Shown here piece after piece: positions 1 through 5,874 of a DNA stretch of 8,122 nt. A model generated the notes under the pieces. That model saw only the letters and a list, made by a program, of their open reading frames with translations, had not been told where the DNA came from and did not search any database. Where the stretch lies: NCBI GenBank assembly GCA_042138015.1, contig JBHIVA010000082.1:1-8122 (forward strand). Reading direction: 5' to 3'. A program made the position numbers and the translations under genes. Position 1 is the stretch's first letter, and every line of letters begins with the position of its first letter. This DNA comes from TH1177 sp042138015 (GTDB taxonomy: Archaea; Thermoproteota; Nitrososphaeria; Nitrososphaerales; Nitrososphaeraceae).

Positions 1-82
1 CTGGTAGAATATATTTAATTTCACTCCATAAATCATCTGGAATACTGGTAATTGTTCTAACATACTTTTTACTCTTTAGCAT
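1..82 (-). CDS. IS5-like transposase, N-terminal fragment (runs off the left edge)
   Basis: The reverse strand from an ATG at 82-80 reads 27 codons to the window edge. It begins MLKSKKYVRTITSIPDDLWS and continues EIKYILP. The 'IPDDLW..I..ILP' pattern is the usual opening of IS5-family transposases, in the small N-terminal domain that precedes the DDE catalytic domain. No catalytic residue lies inside the window, so activity cannot be judged. The start codon sits 58 bp inside a plausible terminal inverted repeat ending at 140, a normal spacing for this family. The family call rests on a short stretch and could shift to a related IS4/IS5 subgroup. Confidence 0.72.
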   Translation of the reverse strand, partial: MLKSKKYVRTITSIPDDLWSEIKYILP

Positions 83-117
83 TATTGGATATGATAGGAG
101 AGAAACTAGCTATATTC

Positions 118-140
118 CTATCTATTTTTGGGATAGGCTC
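118..140 (-). repeat. Candidate terminal inverted repeat of the left insertion sequence
   Basis: The top strand at 121-140 reads tctatttttgggataggctc, so the element would end with GAGCCTATCCC on the transposase strand. The outer boundary at 140 is inferred from resemblance to IS5-type ends, not from a matched partner repeat. Confidence 0.42.
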
Positions 141-180
141 TTAGTTTACTGTATGATCCTTCTCGACGTGTGCTCTATCA

Positions 181-195
181 TATCCTAGTAGGATA
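181..195. repeat. Perfect palindrome TATCCTA-G-TAGGATA
   Basis: Seven-base arms flank a single central G. The left arm also forms part of a longer inverted repeat with 87-100: ggatatgataggag there pairs with ctctatcatatcc at 173-185, leaving one bulged G. It could be a protein-binding site or a by-product of insertion-sequence ends. No gene nearby on the outer side would obviously use it. Confidence 0.4.
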
Positions 196-673
196 GATAT
201 ATCCGTATTTCTAATTAAGAGAATAATAGATCATTGAAAAATTCTTTGAACTGTCTTATTTACAGACAAATATTTTTTGTGCGGTTGTAGAGTTTCTAAA
301 CCAATCGTCACCATAATTATACTAAACATCCTAACCATATTTTGGATAATAGAATAATTAGTCTTATTTCGTTACATAAGAAATATTTGTATCGGTATAA
401 TATATCTGATAATTATAACTTGGTCCTTATTTCTGATAAAATAGATAATCATCATATGACATCATTTCATGTGTAAAATTTGCATAGAAATACCACTTGT
501 ACCAAAAAATATTGTTGTAGCTAAAAACAAATCCTCTATTTACAACTTGAGTATTACTTACATATGGATATAACTATTATTGAGATCCTATGTAAATTTA
601 TCTAACTAAAATAGAAGAATAAAACGACTTTGATATGGCATAATAATCGCGTTTAAAAAGTGATATTGAAAAT

Positions 674-918
674 CTACAATAGAATTTGCATCTTATGTAC
701 GAAGTTAAATTTACGAATGACATAAAACATTAGTGGATCGACTAAAATATCTATTAGATCAGCACTATAATATTTCCGCAATTTAGACATTGAAGTTTTA
801 TATCATTTTTCTGACTATTTTTTTGTTTATAATCTAAAATTTTAAATTTTCTGGTCCCACACTTTTTACATATTGGACATTCCCTTTTTTGCTTTATTTT
901 AGTCAACGAACTTGTACC
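674..918 (-). pseudogene. Remnant of a zinc-ribbon protein, probably a transposase N-terminus
   Basis: On the reverse strand one open frame (918 down to 757) encodes GTSSLTKIKQKRECPICKKC, then GTRKFK, a lysine-rich linker, and QCLNCGN before a stop at 756-754. The CPIC and CLNC pairs form a four-cysteine zinc ribbon of the kind found at the start of many transposases. Near 773-777 the sense continues in another frame: read as C-G-K-YYSADLIDILVDPLMF it follows naturally after CLNCG and runs on to a stop at 676-674. A one-base frameshift in the ggaaat stretch would join the pieces. No start codon is found upstream, since a TAA precedes the frame at 921-919, and no catalytic domain follows. I call it a broken relic. 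It could instead be a small zinc-ribbon protein fragment unrelated to transposition. Confidence 0.5.
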
Positions 919-1300
919 TTAAATATACTCCGCATTTTATATAAAATATCATATACGGACCTTGATTGCAACAAACAAATAATCTAAAGCGTAGCTGAAA
1001 TTTTTAAATCTATACCGTTACTATCTAGAAGTCATACTTTTAGGATCAATTTTGATCAGGTATAGAATATGGTTTTAATAGTTTTTTTAGATAATATCTA
1101 ATTTTAGTCGCTTTCTATTACTATTCCTTTTTTATTATATTTTTGAAGGAATTAATTAGGTTCTCATGTTACCTAATAAAAAATTTTGAAAGAGTGTATC
1201 AGGACAATATAAATATTTTTAGATAGAGTTGATTCCAGGATTATATTTATTTCTGTAAAAATAATTCAACAATTAGTATACTTTGAATCTCTATTGAATG

Positions 1301-1308
1301 TTTTTAAG
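1301..1308 (+). promoter_or_regulatory. TATA-like box for the helical protein gene
   Basis: TTTTTAAG is centred about 25-26 nt upstream of the ATG at 1330, the spacing expected for a leaderless archaeal transcript. The same TTTTAAG core recurs ahead of the gene at 2177. Confidence 0.4.
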
Positions 1309-1329
1309 CTAGAAAGTACTATAAAATGT

Positions 1330-1836
1330 ATGTCTTTTTATGATGAACCAAAATCTAAAAAAGTAAAGCCAAAAAAAGAACAAAAGACAAATTTATCCTC
1401 TGTTAATTCAATCTTAACAGATATAATTTCTTATTCTAATTCTTTGGATCAAAAAAATAATTATCCTCCTAAAAATATTGATGAATTGATTGATTATAAA
1501 CCCACCATAGAAACTATGATGGGTATAAAGTATAACTTCATGGAAGAGCACAGAAATATAATTAATTCTTATTGTTCTGTATATTCAAGAATCCTAGATG
1601 ATATACTTTATTCTAACTTAAATAATATTAGAAATCTACAGAGATATTCAGAAGTATATCGTGATCTAAACCGAAATATGAGGGATACTCAAATTGATAA
1701 TGAAAAAATAATTAATCATATAATGGGTAAAAATATGAATACATTTATTCATTCGATAGAAATAGCGCGTAAGTTTTACTTGGATGTAATTAATAGTTAT
1801 TGCAATTATTTCAAACTATTTAAAAATAAGATTTAA
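1330..1836 (+). CDS. Small basic, helical protein of unknown function
   Basis: I do not recognise this protein. From the ATG at 1330 it is 168 residues. An in-frame TTG at 1294 would add 12 residues, but neither start has a Shine-Dalgarno site, and the ATG has a TATA-like box at leaderless distance, so I prefer 1330. A short head is followed by a lysine-rich stretch (KSKKVKPKKEQK, about residues 8-19). The rest, from about residue 62, looks almost wholly alpha-helical, with amphipathic spacing and many Asn, Ile and Tyr. There is no membrane segment or signal peptide. The motif INSYC occurs twice, near residues 78-82 and 154-158, each inside a predicted helix, hinting at an internal repeat. 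A basic head with a helical bundle is seen in DNA-associated proteins and in polyester-granule proteins (phasins or PhaE), but nothing diagnostic supports either. It stands alone between two non-coding gaps. Confidence 0.7.
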   Translation: MSFYDEPKSKKVKPKKEQKTNLSSVNSILTDIISYSNSLDQKNNYPPKNIDELIDYKPTIETMMGIKYNFMEEHRNIINSYCSVYSRILDDILYSNLNNIRNLQRYSEVYRDLNRNMRDTQIDNEKIINHIMGKNMNTFIHSIEIARKFYLDVINSYCNYFKLFKNKI

Positions 1837-2125
1837 TGAATTAACTATAATCATATATTTTATTATATTAACTTGAAATTTTATAGTAAACTTCCTAGAA
1901 TTGGGATACAATTAGGATAGCAATTTTTATAGTGGTAGAAACTAAACATGTTTTAAAATATACTTACATTATAGATTCGTAGCTTATCAAAGATATCTAA
2001 TTAAACTATAAATAAGATAACGCGGTATTTCACAAAATTTAAAAAACTTCATATCTTTAATTCATCTGAATAGGATTCTAAATTAGGTTCAATAATTTTT
2101 TTATTGAATATGATTAATAATTCAA
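1837..2125. other. AT-rich gap with one small hairpin
   Basis: No gene is visible here. The only clear structure is a perfect 8-bp hairpin, TTCAATAA (2088-2095) with TTATTGAA (2101-2108) around a T5 loop. It lies upstream of the predicted promoter of the next gene, so it is unlikely to be in that gene's leader. It may be a terminator-like or chance AT-rich hairpin. Confidence 0.45.
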
Positions 2126-2130
2126 AATAT

Positions 2131-2138
2131 ATTTTAAG
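2131..2138 (+). promoter_or_regulatory. TATA-like box for the membrane/binding-protein gene
   Basis: ATTTTAAG, inside the longer AATATATTTTAAG, would place transcription start near 2160. That leaves a leader of about 16 nt containing the AGGAG ribosome-binding site at 2162-2166. Confidence 0.4.
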
Positions 2139-2161
2139 AACTTCAAATTTTAATTGGAAAT

Positions 2162-2166
2162 AGGAG
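2162..2166 (+). promoter_or_regulatory. Ribosome-binding site deciding a GTG start
   Basis: AGGAG ends 10 nt before the GTG at 2177. It is the only gene in the window with a convincing Shine-Dalgarno site, and it supports translation from this GTG. Confidence 0.6.
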
Positions 2167-2176
2167 AAAATACTCT

Positions 2177-4300
2177 GTGGAGTTAACTAGGAAGTTCATA
2201 TTTGTTATTGTTCTCTCCTTATTGATTTTTGAAAATTCAATTATATATTTTGCAAAGATAGAAGAAAAAGAGCATTATTCACATCTGATAATAGTTTTAA
2301 ATTCATTGTTAGCAGTATTAGTTGCCATATTCGTATTATTACGTCAAAGTACAGATAAAAAATTCCATTTAAAAACAAGAATATCAGTTACTCTTGGTTT
2401 ATGCTTATGGTTTTTGGCTAATTTAGTATGGGCAATTTATAGCATTATTCTTGAGGTTGTACCACCTGTTCCGTCAATTGGGGATTTCTTATGGTTATCA
2501 GCATATGGATTTTTGGGGTATCATCTCTTACTATCATTTAAGAAATTCAGAGACAAATTTGACAAAAAGTTAATCTTCTCAGGATTCCTAGTTGGTGCCA
2601 TTTTTCTAACTTTAATGACTTTGTTTACAGTTAGTATTTCTAGTTTAGAAAATATTCGAGGAGTTTCTATGTTTATTGTTTTATTGTTGTATCCCTCATT
2701 AGCAACACTGCTATTAATATTTTCAATAATTTTACACATTGGTCTTAGAAAAGATATCCACCATTCTTTCCCATGGATGTGCGATTCTCTGGCAACACTT
2801 GCAATAGTTGTCGCGGATAGTTGGTTTGTACTAGTTGTGGTATCTCACCTTATCGATGATATATGGATATCTGCGCTTTTTATAAATGCTCATTATCTCA
2901 TCATGGCTAGTGGATTGATTTGGTATTATAAATACTTGACTCACAGACACGATAATAAGCTTCTAGTTCGATGCCACGATATCATTCAGAAAAAAAAAAG
3001 AGTTAGTATTGCAGCTGTTTCAATTATCGGTGTATTTGCTATAATATCTGTTTTTCCTAATCCTCTTAACCCTTTTGATTTCTCATCACATTCTCATGAA
3101 AAAGAGATAGGAATAGCACATGCCTCTTCAAATATAAAGCAAATAAAACTAGGTGTTTTGTTACCTATTACAGGAACACTATCTTCTATTGGAGAATCTG
3201 GTTTAACTACTCTCAAGATTGTTGCTGAAGAAATAAATAATTATTTATCTGATATAAAATCTGATTATAGAATAAGACTTTTAGTCGAAGATACAAAAAC
3301 AGATCCTACAGAATCATTAAAAAAACTAAAACTATTTAAAGAAAATGAAGTCAATATGGTGATTGGTCCAGCTAGTAGTTCTGCGCTTATGCATTTAAAA
3401 AAATACGCTGATGAAAATAATATTTTGATAGTCAGCTACTCAAGTACTTCACCTTCATTCTCAAATATCAAAGATAATATCTTTAGGTTAATTCCAGATG
3501 ATATAAATCAAGCCAAAGCTGTATCTAAAAAAATTTGGGATGATGGCATAAGAATAATAGTACCTATGTGGAGGTCAGATATTTATGGTAACGATCTACT
3601 AAACTATACAAAAATGAACTTTGAAGATTTAGGTGGTATAGTGGCTGATGGAATAAAATATAATCCTCCAGTTGGTCACTTTGCAGCAAGTTTAAGTAGA
3701 GCCAACTATGTATTTTGGGGTCAAGATTTAATAGATCTCAATTACAAAGTGAGAGAACTTTCTAACGTATATCCGTTAGAAGAGATAGGTGTATACATTA
3801 TAGCATTTGATGAGATTGTTCCTATATTCAGTCAGGGAAACTCACATCCACTGCTACAACAAGTCAGGTGGTATGGGAATGAAGCAACAGCAAAATCGGA
3901 GAAAATAATAACTAACTATGAATCTTCGTTATTTGCAGATAAGACCGACTACGTAGCTCCAGTTTATGAATTGAATGAAACAAAAAATAAAAAATTACAT
4001 CATTTTCTAAAGAAATATCAAGAATCACATACAGAAGCTTTTCTCACTTTTGATGGTCCATATCTATATGATTCAGTATGGCTCGCTGCCCTTTCTAAGA
4101 TCAAATCAAACAATACCAACGACGTAGAACTGTTAAAGAAAACTTTCATGAATGTTTCTTACTCGTTTATGGGGATAACAGGACCCACTAAACTCAACCT
4201 TTTTGGAGATCGCTTATACGGTGAGTTTGATTTTTGGGAGGTAAAAAAAGAAGAAAATGAAGCATATGTATTAAAATGGAATAAAATAGATTCTTCATAA
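2177..4300 (+). CDS. Nine-helix membrane protein fused to a LivK-type ligand-binding domain
   Basis: This 707-residue protein has two parts. Residues 1-293 carry nine predicted membrane helices (about 6-26, 37-56, 70-94, 102-121, 131-152, 164-188, 202-227, 230-251, 276-293). Lysine/arginine-rich loops at 57-69, 122-130, 189-200 and 252-275 fall on one side, which places the N-terminus inside and the C-terminus outside. The 'PSIGDFLWLSAYGFLGYHL' stretch after helix 3 resembles the membrane sensor modules found ahead of some kinases and cyclic-dinucleotide enzymes. Residues about 322-700 form an outside-facing periplasmic-binding fold (Peripla_BP_6, branched-chain amino acid/amide type). It opens with KLGVLLPITGTLSSIGESG, followed by VEDTKTDPTESLKKL (370-384) and MVIGPASSSALMHLKKYADE. 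Such domains normally serve ABC importers, but no permease or ATPase gene is nearby. I infer a tethered receptor or ligand-capturing protein. The ligand is unknown and no cytoplasmic signalling domain is present. The GTG start is supported by AGGAG. Confidence 0.82.
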   Translation: MELTRKFIFVIVLSLLIFENSIIYFAKIEEKEHYSHLIIVLNSLLAVLVAIFVLLRQSTDKKFHLKTRISVTLGLCLWFLANLVWAIYSIILEVVPPVPSIGDFLWLSAYGFLGYHLLLSFKKFRDKFDKKLIFSGFLVGAIFLTLMTLFTVSISSLENIRGVSMFIVLLLYPSLATLLLIFSIILHIGLRKDIHHSFPWMCDSLATLAIVVADSWFVLVVVSHLIDDIWISALFINAHYLIMASGLIWYYKYLTHRHDNKLLVRCHDIIQKKKRVSIAAVSIIGVFAIISVFPNPLNPFDFSSHSHEKEIGIAHASSNIKQIKLGVLLPITGTLSSIGESGLTTLKIVAEEINNYLSDIKSDYRIRLLVEDTKTDPTESLKKLKLFKENEVNMVIGPASSSALMHLKKYADENNILIVSYSSTSPSFSNIKDNIFRLIPDDINQAKAVSKKIWDDGIRIIVPMWRSDIYGNDLLNYTKMNFEDLGGIVADGIKYNPPVGHFAASLSRANYVFWGQDLIDLNYKVRELSNVYPLEEIGVYIIAFDEIVPIFSQGNSHPLLQQVRWYGNEATAKSEKIITNYESSLFADKTDYVAPVYELNETKNKKLHHFLKKYQESHTEAFLTFDGPYLYDSVWLAALSKIKSNNTNDVELLKKTFMNVSYSFMGITGPTKLNLFGDRLYGEFDFWEVKKEENEAYVLKWNKIDSS

Positions 4301-4338
4301 ATACAAAATCATATTATTCTTACAATTTAGAAATAATT

Positions 4339-4455
4339 CTATCTTTAATAAAAAAAAGCAATTTCACAAATATATTTATTTGATATGTAAATATCGTTTA
4401 TTTATATCGCTTCGTGTAATTTGTAACCAAAAAGAGCAATTAATATTAAAGATAG
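4339..4455. repeat. 12-bp inverted repeat bracketing the convergent gap
   Basis: CTATCTTTAATA (4339-4350) is the exact reverse complement of TATTAAAGATAG (4444-4455). The 93 nt between them include a small hairpin, GATAT-GTAA-ATATC (4382-4395), whose loop is of the GNRA type. It lies between the ends of two convergent genes, so a two-way transcription end or 3'-end structure is the simplest reading. No long T-run adjoins it. Confidence 0.45.
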
Positions 4456-4502
4456 GTACTTTATCTATTTAGGAAAATTTAACATATTAATCTCTGGATA
4501 GC

Positions 4503-5147
4503 TTATTTTACACCTAAGAAATTTCTATAGTCCTCTAATACAAAATCAAAATTAGCAAATTTTGTACCATTTTTTTCAATTATTTTCATTATTAACGGTT
4601 CTTTTACAAATTGGTCCATATTTGGATCTCCTTCAAAATATAATTGTGTAACTAAAGAGGGATTTCCTGGATTTTCAGAAATCCATGCTTTTACATGAAT
4701 GTGAGCTGGTCTAATGATATTTCCTTCAGAATAGCTAGCAGGTAATATTGTATCCAATGTATAATTCCCATCATTATTAGAAATAACCTTTCCTCTTAGT
4801 TTAAAATTGATATTATCGTATTCTCCTTTTGAATCAGCTTGCCAAAAATCTAAAATAGCTCCTTTTATTGGATTACAATTAAAGTTCTTTACTTTTCCAG
4901 TAACTATTAACCTTTCACCTTCTATTCCCTTCGCAAAGTCGTCTTTAACAGGTGATCCTTCTTTATAGTATGGTCCCTGTACTGTTGAGGTAGTTAAATT
5001 ACAAGATTGTTCTATTTTCATAGAATCATTTAATTTACTGATATTTTCTTGGGAAAAGGAATGAGATGGTGACATTAATAATGTCAAAAAGATCACAAAT
5101 AAAATATAAGATAGGATTGAAGTTTGTATAACAATTGTATTAAACAT
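4503..5147 (-). CDS. Exported intradiol ring-cleavage dioxygenase
   Basis: This 214-residue protein belongs to the intradiol dioxygenase family (catechol 1,2- and protocatechuate 3,4-dioxygenase relatives), non-haem Fe(III) enzymes that open catechol-type rings between the two hydroxyls using O2. Family hallmarks are visible: TSTVQGPYYKEG (53-64), AILDFWQADSKGEYDN (97-112), DGNYTLDTILPASY (126-139) and RPAHIHVK (146-153). By alignment from memory with protocatechuate 3,4-dioxygenase, the iron ligands are Tyr110, Tyr139, His149 and His151, with Arg146 as the conserved active-site arginine. Residues about 8-30 are a hydrophobic signal peptide or anchor; no lipobox cysteine is seen, so the enzyme probably acts outside the membrane. 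The family's alpha-helical dimerisation domain is absent, as in other short exported members. No other aromatic-degradation gene lies nearby, so the substrate is open. The ATG at 5147 has a TATA-like box at leaderless distance. Confidence 0.88.
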   Translation of the reverse strand: MFNTIVIQTSILSYILFVIFLTLLMSPSHSFSQENISKLNDSMKIEQSCNLTTSTVQGPYYKEGSPVKDDFAKGIEGERLIVTGKVKNFNCNPIKGAILDFWQADSKGEYDNINFKLRGKVISNNDGNYTLDTILPASYSEGNIIRPAHIHVKAWISENPGNPSLVTQLYFEGDPNMDQFVKEPLIMKIIEKNGTKFANFDFVLEDYRNFLGVK

Positions 5148-5171
5148 ATAATATAATAGATCTCGATAGAT

Positions 5172-5179
5172 GTTTAAGT
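5172..5179 (-). promoter_or_regulatory. TATA-like box for the dioxygenase gene
   Basis: On the minus strand this reads ACTTAAAC and is centred about 28 nt ahead of the ATG at 5147. There is no Shine-Dalgarno site, so a leaderless or near-leaderless transcript is likely. Confidence 0.4.
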
Positions 5180-5252
5180 GTTATGATCTATTGAATTAAT
5201 AATCGATATAATTTTTTAATCATCAAAATATATTAATTAAACATATGAATCA

Positions 5253-5270
5253 ATTATTTATATAAATAAT
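5253..5270. repeat. Perfect 18-bp AT palindrome
   Basis: ATTATTTATATAAATAAT equals its own reverse complement. It lies about 105-125 bp upstream of the dioxygenase start and about 200 bp upstream of the RNA element. It could be a regulator site, but A/T-only palindromes arise easily in such AT-rich DNA. Confidence 0.3.
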
Positions 5271-5403
5271 CTTAAGGTCAAACTGGAAGACCATTATCAA
5301 TTATCATGTTTAGTAAAATACTTTAGGTAATAATTATACTGTCCTTATTTCCCAAATATATGTCTATTACAAATGAATTGAAATATTACATGTGGAGGTA
5401 TAA

Positions 5404-5429
5404 TTAACGTGATAAATATTGCTTAACGT
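5404..5429 (+). repeat. TTAACGT direct repeat ahead of the RNA element promoter
   Basis: TTAACGT occurs at 5404-5410 and again at 5423-5429, 19 bp apart (close to two helical turns). The second copy is 12 bp upstream of the TATA-like box at 5441. The placement would suit an activator site. Confidence 0.25.
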
Positions 5430-5440
5430 CTTAATTTAAT

Positions 5441-5448
5441 TTTATATA
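5441..5448 (+). promoter_or_regulatory. TATA box for the structured RNA element
   Basis: TTTATATA is centred about 26 nt upstream of 5471, the first base of the CCTTCTGCAG stem. Transcription would therefore begin at or next to the start of the folded element, which is the main reason to place the RNA on the plus strand. Confidence 0.5.
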
Positions 5449-5466
5449 CATTCATAGAAGATTTCA

Positions 5467-5588
5467 TTAACCTTCTGCAGGTAAGAGGCTTTTTTCGGCC
5501 AGTCCCGTATTTGGCCTTTCCTCTTTACCATAATAGTGTCGCGGGGAACGGGACCGAAACCCGGTTCACCATTTCTGCAGAAGGTTAA
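5467..5588 (+). ncRNA. Putative structured non-coding RNA, class unknown
   Basis: About 60 of the 114 bases from 5471 to 5584 are G or C, in flanks that are mostly A/T. The ends are a perfect 14-bp inverted repeat: TTAACCTTCTGCAG (5467-5480) and CTGCAGAAGGTTAA (5575-5588). Inside, GTAAGAGG (5481-5488) pairs with CCTCTTTAC (5520-5528), leaving one bulged U. Within that, GGCCA (5497-5501) pairs with TGGCC (5512-5516). The 10-nt loop of the latter contains GTCCCGT (5502-5508), exactly complementary to ACGGGAC (5548-5554), a potential 7-bp pseudoknot. A second hairpin, GGACCG/CGGTTC (5551-5556/5562-5567, one G-U pair), would compete with the pseudoknot. There is no reading frame of note. A TATA box sits at the right distance on the plus strand. 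It does not look to me like tRNA, 5S, SRP, RNase P or a box C/D or H/ACA RNA. A short mobile hairpin element is the main alternative, because the outer bases are TTAA on both sides. Confidence 0.6.
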
Positions 5589-5641
5589 CAATTATAGGAC
5601 CACTTAATATTAATAACTTTCAAAAAATGATGTGAATTAAT

Positions 5642-5664
5642 TGATATTTTTATTTTGTTTTTAT
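5642..5664 (+). terminator. T-rich tract, possible archaeal terminator
   Basis: The stretch tgatatttttattttgtttt carries several T-runs about 55-75 nt past the RNA element. Archaeal RNA polymerase terminates on such oligo-T tracts, so it could end transcripts from the 5441 promoter. AT-rich background makes this weak. Confidence 0.3.
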
Positions 5665-5843
5665 GGTAGCCAAATTTGGTTTGATTACATTGGAATTCTT
5701 CTGATGAAATCTGTAGTCTCTAAAATTAAATATACACCAATATGCCTTGTATTGAAAAAGAATTTATCGAATTTGATCTTATTAACTTTAGTATAACCAT
5801 GTTTGATTATAAATACTTGACAATCACGTTTTAGGTCTAAATC

Positions 5844-5852
5844 TTTAATTAA
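5844..5852 (+). promoter_or_regulatory. TATA-like box for the histidine kinase gene
   Basis: TTTAATTAA is centred 27 nt ahead of the ATG at 5875. No Shine-Dalgarno site precedes that ATG, so a leaderless transcript is likely, separate from the RNA element upstream. Confidence 0.4.
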
Positions 5853-5874
5853 TTACTTATTCTACCTATTTTTT

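Larger units (their letters stand above)
1..140 (-). mobile_element. End of an IS5-like insertion sequence
   Basis: Read on the minus strand from position 140, the sequence starts GAGCCTATCCCAAAAATAGA. This resembles terminal inverted repeats of IS5-group elements, which often begin GAGCCTnTCCCAAAA. The base triplet just outside (141-143) is TTA, which fits the TNA target duplications made by several IS5 subgroups. The other end lies outside the window, so neither the repeat partner nor the duplication can be confirmed. Confidence 0.5.
141..1293. other. Long gene-poor stretch
   Basis: No intact gene is visible on either strand in this roughly 1.15-kb stretch. It is very AT-rich and full of stops. 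The only coding trace I can support is the zinc-ribbon remnant at 674-918. A perfect short palindrome lies at 181-195. I see no tRNA, rRNA, CRISPR array or GC-rich structured element. Positions 919-1293 contain nothing I can name. The stretch lies directly behind an insertion-sequence end, so it may be decayed mobile DNA. Confidence 0.6.

Noticed and set aside
367..573. Minus-strand open stretches of 48 and 20 codons rich in Tyr, Phe and Asn
   Set aside because: There is no start codon or recognisable motif, stops interrupt it, and the plus strand is about equally open there. The aromatic richness follows from A/T-rich codons.
2521..2739. 72-codon minus-strand frame
   Set aside because: It lies wholly inside the membrane/binding-protein gene and is its antisense shadow, with no motif of its own.
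5467..5588. Integron attC-like site (AAC...GTT ends, about 120 bp)
   Set aside because: The 14-bp stem is perfectly paired without the unpaired spacer and extrahelical bases of attC sites. The 7-bp core consensus does not fit, and no integrase or cassette array is present.
5548..5588. tRNA T-arm-like GGTTC near 5563-5567
   Set aside because: There is no matching acceptor stem, anticodon arm or conserved GGTTCRA context. The bases are better explained by the element's own helices.
2925..5822. 16-bp match attataaatacttgac inside the membrane protein gene and again upstream of the kinase
   Set aside because: A match of this length in A/T-rich sequence is near what chance gives over 8 kb. One copy is coding and no shared flanks are seen.
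5742..5834. 30-codon plus-strand reading frame (MPCIEKEFIEFDLINF...) upstream of the kinase
   Set aside because: It is too short to stand out in this composition. It has no ribosome-binding site, no TATA box at leaderless distance and no recognised motif.
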